The notes under the pieces are model-generated. The model searched no databases, was not told the origin of the DNA, and was given only the letters and a program-made list of their open reading frames with translations. A stretch of 64,000 nucleotides of DNA from NCBI GenBank assembly GCA_036365455.1, contig JAWQUS010000027.1:12388501-12452500 (forward strand), read 5' to 3'. This document shows, in pieces, positions 60,501-64,000 of the stretch; position 1 is the stretch's first letter; the number at the start of each line of letters is the position of its first letter. The translations under genes and the position numbers were made by a program. Source of the stretch: Macrosoma leucophasiata. Lineage: Eukaryota; Arthropoda; Insecta; Lepidoptera; Hedylidae.

Positions 60501-63500
60501 CAATTACACATACTTAAAATATTTTTTAATAAACAACTCAACGAGAGTACCTAGTTCATTTTTTCTCCGTGAATATATAATACACACAATCAATTTTTTC
60601 CTATCTTTACTCTTTGCAATGTTTTCTTTGAACCTACACACGACCTAGCATGAATATTACAAATTTTGTATCTTTATACCTTATCTTTTACTTATCACAG
60701 CATGCTTTTTAACATCTATGAAAATGCATGACTTTTCATACTTACTTCATTTTTTTAATACCAACAATCTTAATCTGGGTACGGCAGAAAACATTATACG
60801 GTTTCATTAATGTACTCGTGTTAGTTTCATCATTATCAAATGCAAAGACTATTTTGTGTGGCCTTAGTGACTTAGGTTTTTACGTCTGGCTTTCGATAGA
60901 ACACCTTAGAACCATTATTTATATTTGTACTAATAGATCTAGAAAACATTGCAAAGAATGATTAGCATTCTAGATATTGATGTTAGTAACAAAATATCTG
61001 GAATTTAATCCCAGGTGTAATTTAGTTTGGTTCTGGTAAAACGTACTTGTGTATGGGGCCACAACAATCTAGTCTGTGTTCATGTTTGCACACCGGTAGA
61101 GCAACTGTCACGAGTGAACAATGTGTCTGTATAATGTGTTCACAGCGACTGCCCGCAGTCCTGAGCAGAATTGGCATTATACTGGCCAGCCCTTTGGTAA
61201 GAATATTCGCCATATTCATGGGCACCTTCCGGATGCGATGCTCTTATATTTTCTTATGTTGCATGCACTAAACCTAATAACAATTCGTTTCACTTCATAC
61301 TTTTATCACCGCTACACGTTTTAATTTGTAAATAAAATATTTTTTTAAGCAACAAACAATGTATATTACCTACCGTTCTGCAGTAGTGCAGAGTGCAGAT
61401 AAGTGTTTTTTTAAAGTAATCATGTAGGCAACTCATCGCGTGACGACACTAGTCTACTTCACCGATCAATTGGCGAGAACAAAGTTCTCTCAGTCTAAAT
61501 AAATTTACATAACTGCCTAGGGGAGACCCCTGTGCGCAGATAAGTGAGCAGTGATGAAACAAAGGAAATAAATGCTAAACGACTCGAATAACCAAAAAAG
61601 TACAAAAATTTTCAACTCCATCTTTCAAGACCATTGAAATATACAGGGTTATTTGTAACCAGCGCATAATTCTTAAAGGGAGGCTTTGGCTCATCAAGAC
61701 TAACACTTTTGTTATACAACTTTTTCAAATTCTATATTTTTTTTTACCATACAAAAAATAAATTAATAGAATTTGCAGTTCTAATACTTTTTAACTTCAC
61801 ATTGAGTGTCTAAGTAAACACATCACTAGTTGTAATTGCTTAGTTTAGACGGGGCGCTTGACCGCGCTTTGCGTGTGCCCCCCTCCCGCGCCGGCCGTTA
61901 CGTAAACAGCTGACATCTGTACCTATGTAAAAATATAAATTGATAGAAGTCCCATTTGAAACCATTTTATTTCTTATCATGTGATGTACTGCGTTTTGGC
62001 AAAAGTCATATAACAAAAGTTGTTAGTCTTAACGTACCTAACTCACCTTTGACGATTTATGCGTTAGATATATTTAACCCTGTATAATTATTTAAAAGTT
62101 TTAGGAAGTCCATATAAATACGATTTTATGTGTAACAAAACTTAATTGAAAACGAAGACTGGTAACAACTCACTATATTTATCTATGTTGCAAAAATATA
62201 TACCTAAGTACTCGTTTGTATTTACTAATTCGGTTATTCTTGCTGTTTAGTACAAGTGGGTCAGCGTAGACCTAATTATAGTTATCAGCATTATTCTGTG
62301 CTTAAGATTGTAATATTTAACTGAAGGTAATTTGTATTGTGCTAATACATATTTGTAAAATTTTCGAAATTGCATTTGAAAAATATTCTGTACATTGCTT
62401 TTGTAAACTTGTACCTAATATGGATGGAGAATATTATAATGTTCAAATTACTGTCAGGGACACGTCACCTCATCCTGCCCAAGACTCGCCTAGGACCACA
62501 ATAGCGACCTATACTTCGGATCAAAGTTAAAAATCGTTCGACAATTTGTAAATTTGTTTTATTTTACAAAGAAAAACAATGGGAACAGATCAATTATTAG
62601 GTACATTAGGTCTACGTTGATGCTTTGAACGGTTAAATGTGACGAAAAGTTAACTTTTGAGCACAGCACGCAACAAACGCATGTTGTAGTTAGTTGCCTT
62701 CCCAATACTAAGATATCTACATCTTATTTTAGAACTAAAAGAGTACCTATGCACGTTTGATTTATATAGGTACTATACATTAGTAATTAGACTTCATATA
62801 TTACTTAAAATTAGGCATATAACATCAATATTTTAAATAAAAGTCTAAACTATATTCAATACGTAAATAAGAAGGGATTTATTGCACGCTGATTCAGAAA
62901 ACCAATGCGCTTTGTATTGAATATTTAGCAACAGAAATATTACTGATATCCATGTGATACTGTATATGTTAAAAAAAAAATAATTACCTACTGTTTGTTC
63001 ATTTAGCAAAAGAACAATGCTTCGTAGAGAAGAATACAAAATGCGATGCTTCGAATAATTTATATTAGTACACATTAGATATAACATAGCTTGCGCCGAC
63101 CACGTTATTACCTCCGTTAATCTGCTTCAGTCGCAAGTAACTATTCATTTACAATTTACATAGGAGGCGATGGCATTCATCCATTGGGCAAAGTCAGAAA
63201 CGCCCCAGCCGGAAACAAGTGGCGCAGTAAGTGATGTCACTGAAACGTCCAATCCAACCATCCGCAAACCACTTGTCATCAAAGATCTGCTAACACGAAA
63301 ACTAACGCATTTGTTTTTTTTTTGTAATGCCTCATCGGATTGCTACAGCCTGTAAGTAGCCTAATGTTTTCAATTATTTTACACTACTTTAAAAAAAAAA
63401 TATTCTCATATACCTACGGACCATTTACTCTAGAAGGAAACTCTAGTTTACACTTTAGTTTTCATTATTAACACCTTAAGTAAAAGATAAATTCATGGAA

Positions 63501-63688
63501 CATGTTTATTGCACTGACTTGTGATTGGATATGGGTAGGTAATAAAGGGGGGATCCCACGTGTTTTATGTACGACAGGGAGACAAGAAGCGAGAGTCTAC
63601 AGGCGCCGCGGATTTGGTGACGTGTGCGTCGTGCGCGGGCGCGCCCGGTGCTTGCACGCACACCGCTAACAACGGAGGCGTGTCAGAG
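48461..63688 (+). CDS. pHCl: pH-sensitive-type Cys-loop chloride channel (partial, 12 coding exons incl. two alternatives)
   Basis: A pentameric ligand-gated anion channel subunit of the plasma membrane. Exons were joined by hand; all use GT...AG and keep one frame. Order: signal peptide; extracellular domain with WLPDTYF (WxPD motif); Cys-loop C-13-C (CQGRLNIFPFDDPLC); a second cysteine pair near the pre-M1 strand (PCPIK...NYSC) as in GluCl/HisCl/glycine-type channels; M1; M2 starting PAR and VTTMLNFFTTS; M3; and part of the M3-M4 loop. PAR at the M2 mouth indicates an anion channel. The sequence around M2-M3 (NFFTTSNGFRSTLPVVSNLT) matches what I remember of insect pHCl and does not match RDL, GluCl or HisCl. 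M4 and the stop lie beyond 64000. Family membership is certain; the subtype is inferred. Confidence 0.82.
49219..49240. repeat. (gt)n microsatellite
   Basis: About ten gt repeats. Confidence 0.8.
50325..50470 (-). repeat. dispersed repeat family C, copy 3, with (ct)n
   Basis: The - strand shows ggaatcggcgtgcatgtatg, acacgagcggtgt, aaccgggattttt and tctgcctacccccgttaggg in the same order as at 25437-25628. A (ct)n run interrupts it where the other copies read gaagaga. Confidence 0.6.
50826..50985 (-). repeat. dispersed repeat family A, diverged copy
   Basis: Recognisable by ctgtaattaccggcacaga and atatgaactgtatgcttgtt, in inverted orientation. Confidence 0.55.
52424..52670 (-). pseudogene. 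LINE 3' region relic (family of 35767-36850)
   Basis: Parallels 35836-36200: gtggtcac, tatg(g)acatttgcaa-accagg, caacgcgctg and agccctgaaggactc, then, after an internal deletion, aacagttc, cagagcactca-like and cagatgttcgagcct. Coding sequence is destroyed. Confidence 0.75.
53610..53677. repeat. 30-bp near-perfect hairpin in channel intron 1
   Basis: aattgacatactattgtaat-ttactgctat (53610-53639) pairs with 53648-53677 with one mismatch and an 8-base loop. Within the arms ttgtaattta recurs. Confidence 0.85.
53752..53940 (+). repeat. tRNA-derived SINE family D, copy 4
   Basis: acccggttagtccagcggtg (A-box side), then gggttcgatccccgcaccgg, then a body like 48165-48375. It is in the same orientation as the gene and ends about 95 bases before exon 2. 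Confidence 0.8.
54034..54122 (+). CDS. pHCl: channel exon 2
   Basis: Acceptor tttttcag and donor gtaatt; 89 nt, entering in phase 2 and leaving in phase 1. Encodes FAAGKSDKEILDNLLKNSRY, then DKRLLPPVD: the N-terminal helix region and the 'YDxRxxP' start typical of Cys-loop chloride channels. Confidence 0.85.
54123..55473 (+). other. channel intron 2
   Basis: 1.35 kb, phase 1. A block at about 54238-54480 is more GC-rich and open on both strands (74 and 106 codons); no homology is recognised and it may be a small TE. The rest is AT-rich. Confidence 0.6.
55474..55538 (+). CDS. pHCl: channel exon 3
   Basis: Acceptor tacttacag and donor gtaagt; 65 nt. Encodes VLTVNVSVLLLSLASPDESS-L, an extracellular beta-strand segment with a glycosylation sequon NVS. 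Leaves in phase 0. Confidence 0.85.
55662..55814 (+). CDS. pHCl: channel exon 4: WxPD segment
   Basis: Acceptor ttgctgcag and donor gtaagt; 153 nt, phase 0-0. Encodes KYEVEFLLQQQWYDPRLRY, then a segment with HHHEDIWLPDTYFIMHG. The WLPD motif and the QxWxDxRL pattern are family hallmarks. The HHH run is a natural place to look for proton sensitivity (inference). Confidence 0.92.
55815..56128 (+). other. channel intron 4
   Basis: 314 bases, AT-rich; nothing further seen. Confidence 0.8.
56129..56279 (+). CDS. pHCl: channel exon 5: Cys-loop
   Basis: Acceptor tatatttcag and donor gtgagt; 151 nt, phase 0 to 1. Encodes DPIIPMHFALRIYRNGT and the Cys-loop CQGRLNIFPFDDPLC, in which the two cysteines enclose exactly 13 residues with the conserved FPFD core. 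Confidence 0.95.
56421..56430. repeat. 10-bp target duplication (left)
   Basis: atgcatgtta, repeated at 57194-57203. Confidence 0.75.
56431..57193. mobile_element. 763-bp GC-rich insertion, unclassified retroelement-like
   Basis: Begins gggggcagagcagcttgtgg and ends ccacgtgcagacgagag between perfect 10-bp direct repeats. It is much more GC-rich than the intron and has short frames on both strands without homology. It holds a foldback (56614-56637 with 56651-56674, 24 bp, two mismatches). A G-run start and a variable-length target duplication suit target-primed retrotransposition, for example a short internally deleted LINE. No poly-A tail or RT motif is present, so the class stays open. Confidence 0.7.
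57194..57203. repeat. 10-bp target duplication (right)
   Basis: atgcatgtta, as at 56421-56430. Confidence 0.75.
57353..57493 (+). CDS. pHCl: channel exon 6
   Basis: Acceptor catttccag and donor gtaacc; 141 nt, phase 1-1. Encodes ISYEQSAITYVWKNDEDTLR, then a segment ending NQTIPCPIKASWRG. This is the loop-C side of the binding domain, with the first cysteine of the second disulfide; its partner is supplied by exon 7a or 7b. Confidence 0.92.
57494..58702 (+). other. channel intron 6
   Basis: 1.2 kb. It contains a stray zinc-finger-like coding fragment near 57974-58138 (listed separately) and otherwise AT-rich sequence. Confidence 0.7.
57974..58138 (+). pseudogene. exon-like fragment with one CxxC zinc-finger half
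   Basis: An ATG-less open frame of about 54 codons reads ENKHEVAKNLLTSLQAADGI, then YEDDEELTCNLCQRRFEEQ, then a stop. CxxC followed by RRF is the first half of a C2H2 finger. A gtacct donor-like site follows the EEQ codons at about 58120, and ag sites precede it. It fits neither the channel frame nor any phase needed there. It could be a captured exon (Helitron or retroposed) or a relic; the family is not recognised. Confidence 0.35.
58703..58855 (+). CDS. pHCl: channel exon 7a: pre-M1, M1 and M1-M2 turn (alternative A)
   Basis: Acceptor caattcacag and donor gtaaaa; 153 nt, phase 1-1. Encodes NYSCLKVDLIFTRDRAFYF, M1 (TTVFIPGIILVTSSFITFWL) and EWNAVPARSMIG. It supplies the second disulfide cysteine and the inner mouth of M2. 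Its tandem duplicate is 59107-59259. Confidence 0.93.
58856..59106 (+). other. 251-bp spacer intron between duplicated exons
   Basis: Contains an unused-looking strong acceptor (ctaactttttccttttgcag, ending 58966) followed by gttatc. A transcript using it after exon 7a would read 12 codons and stop. Confidence 0.6.
59107..59259 (+). CDS. pHCl: channel exon 7b: pre-M1, M1 and M1-M2 turn (alternative B)
   Basis: Acceptor aatttttag and donor gttggt (weak); 153 nt, phase 1-1. Encodes the same protein segment as 7a except RDRS for RDRA before M1 and PARV for PARS at M2. By hand count 34 of 153 bases differ, about 30 of them silent. Val after PAR is the common state in insect anion channels; Ser in 7a is the unusual one. 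Confidence 0.93.
59260..59896 (+). other. channel intron 7
   Basis: 637 bases, AT-rich, no feature seen. Confidence 0.8.
59897..60111 (+). CDS. pHCl: channel exon 8: M2 and M3
   Basis: Acceptor tgcgcacag and donor gtgaat; 215 nt, phase 1 to 0. Encodes M2 VTTMLNFFTTSNGFRSTLP, the M2-M3 loop VVSNLTAMNVWDG, M3 (VCMCFIYASLLEFVCVNYV) and the start of the cytoplasmic loop GRKRPLHNVVYRPGENPVTQ. Confidence 0.95.
60112..61145 (+). other. channel intron 8
   Basis: 1.03 kb, AT-rich; several short frames, none supported. Confidence 0.7.
61146..61196 (+). CDS. pHCl: channel exon 9 (M3-M4 loop, 17 codons)
   Basis: Acceptor tgttcacag and donor gtaaga; 51 nt, phase 0-0. Encodes RLPAVLSRIGIILASPL, which continues the loop sequence I associate with insect pHCl. 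Confidence 0.85.
61197..63163 (+). other. channel intron 9
   Basis: 1.97 kb, AT-rich. No exon or repeat could be supported. A 63-codon frame at 62339-62530 has a PS/T-rich end but no fitting splice phase. Confidence 0.6.
63164..63226 (+). CDS. pHCl: channel exon 10 (M3-M4 loop, 21 codons, probable)
   Basis: Acceptor tttacatag and donor gtaagt; 63 nt, phase 0-0. Encodes EAMAFIHWAKSETPQPETS-GA. If the donor is not used, the frame runs on for about 42 codons to a stop at 63353-63355, beside another gtaagt (63352). Only the 63227 donor keeps the frame into exon 11. Confidence 0.6.
63227..63577 (+). other. channel intron 10
   Basis: 351 bases; see exon 10 for the possible read-through end. Confidence 0.55.
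63578..63688 (+). CDS. pHCl: channel exon 11 (M3-M4 loop, 37 codons)
   Basis: Acceptor gtacgacag and donor gtaatt; 111 nt, phase 0-0. Encodes GDKKRESTGAADLVTCASCA, then GAPGACTHTANNGGVSE. The cysteine-rich DLVTC-x-SC and THTANNGG pattern is what I recall from the pHCl cytoplasmic loop. GC-rich and clearly codon-structured. Confidence 0.8.
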
Positions 63689-64000
63689 GTAATTGCTAAC
63701 ATCACTAGGATCGCCATGGGCGTCGCCAGGAAGAAGCAGGAGAGTAGCCCTCCTCCTCCAACTTGACCATATGTACCAACTTGCCCGTTCCCTAGAACCA
63801 TCTTGTCTTGCTCTCCTAGAGCAAATATCTAGATCATCGGCTGGCGACGCCCTTCAAGACCGACGATGTTACGTTCAATATTTTATTTTTATGCAGGGTT
63901 ACAGTGTTAAAAATAACTAGAATGCAGCGACCTTACCCAGAATTACCTTGTTTTCGGCATGGTTATCTTCAACAATCTCTCAAGTATAATCGGAACACAA
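63689..64000 (+). other. channel intron 11, runs off the window
   Basis: No further exon seen. The M4 exon and stop codon must lie downstream. Confidence 0.6.

Noticed and set aside
63352..63357. gtaagt as the donor of channel exon 10
   Set aside because: Joining it to 63578 shifts the frame and meets a stop; the donor at 63227 keeps the frame.
1..64000. CRISPR arrays, operons or bacterial-type defence islands
   Set aside because: No regularly spaced short repeats with unique spacers and no dense prokaryotic coding; the window is insect nuclear DNA.

Overview
The window looks like nuclear DNA of a lepidopteran insect (moth or butterfly). It is AT-rich, has large introns with GT...AG borders, and carries dispersed repeats of the kind common in Lepidoptera: tRNA-derived SINEs, RTE-type LINE tails, a BEL/Pao LTR element, MITEs and CR1/jockey-like LINEs. 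The species cannot be named from this sequence alone.

Only one host gene is well supported: the 5' two-thirds or so of a Cys-loop ligand-gated chloride channel on the + strand, from 48451 past the window end. I call it a pH-sensitive chloride channel (pHCl) homologue. Twelve coding exons were assembled by hand from reading frame, splice sites and phase. They cover the signal peptide, the extracellular domain with its Cys-loop, M1, M2, M3 and part of the M3-M4 loop; M4 lies beyond base 64000. Two adjacent 153-nt exons (58703-58855 and 59107-59259) are tandem duplicates in the same splice phase. They differ at 34 bases (hand count) but at only two amino acids, one of them at the inner mouth of M2. 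They are probably mutually exclusive alternatives.

Layout: 1-13500 is gene-free and holds decayed LINE fragments, SINE/MITE copies and a 307-bp MITE with clear inverted ends. 13504-22169 is a complete BEL/Pao insertion on the - strand, with 1558-bp LTRs that look identical, a 5-bp target duplication, a tRNA-Tyr primer site and one long ORF. That ORF keeps gag and protease but has lost the second RT catalytic motif and the integrase core, so it is a young, non-autonomous derivative. 22175-39100 is gene-poor, with hairpins, repeats and a 5'-truncated LINE (35767-36850). 39121-42291 is an internally deleted CR1/Daphne-like LINE. 46030-47612 is an array of tRNA-like 307-bp units with 544-bp inverted arms, inserted as a block between 13-bp direct repeats. 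48165-64000 is the channel gene, whose introns carry further insertions: SINEs, a 763-bp element with a 10-bp target duplication, a 30-bp near-perfect hairpin, and a zinc-finger-like exon fragment.

No CRISPR array, operon, rRNA or bacterial-type system was seen. The best candidates for something undescribed are the duplicated channel exons, the inverted tRNA-like array and the recently mobile defective BEL/Pao element.
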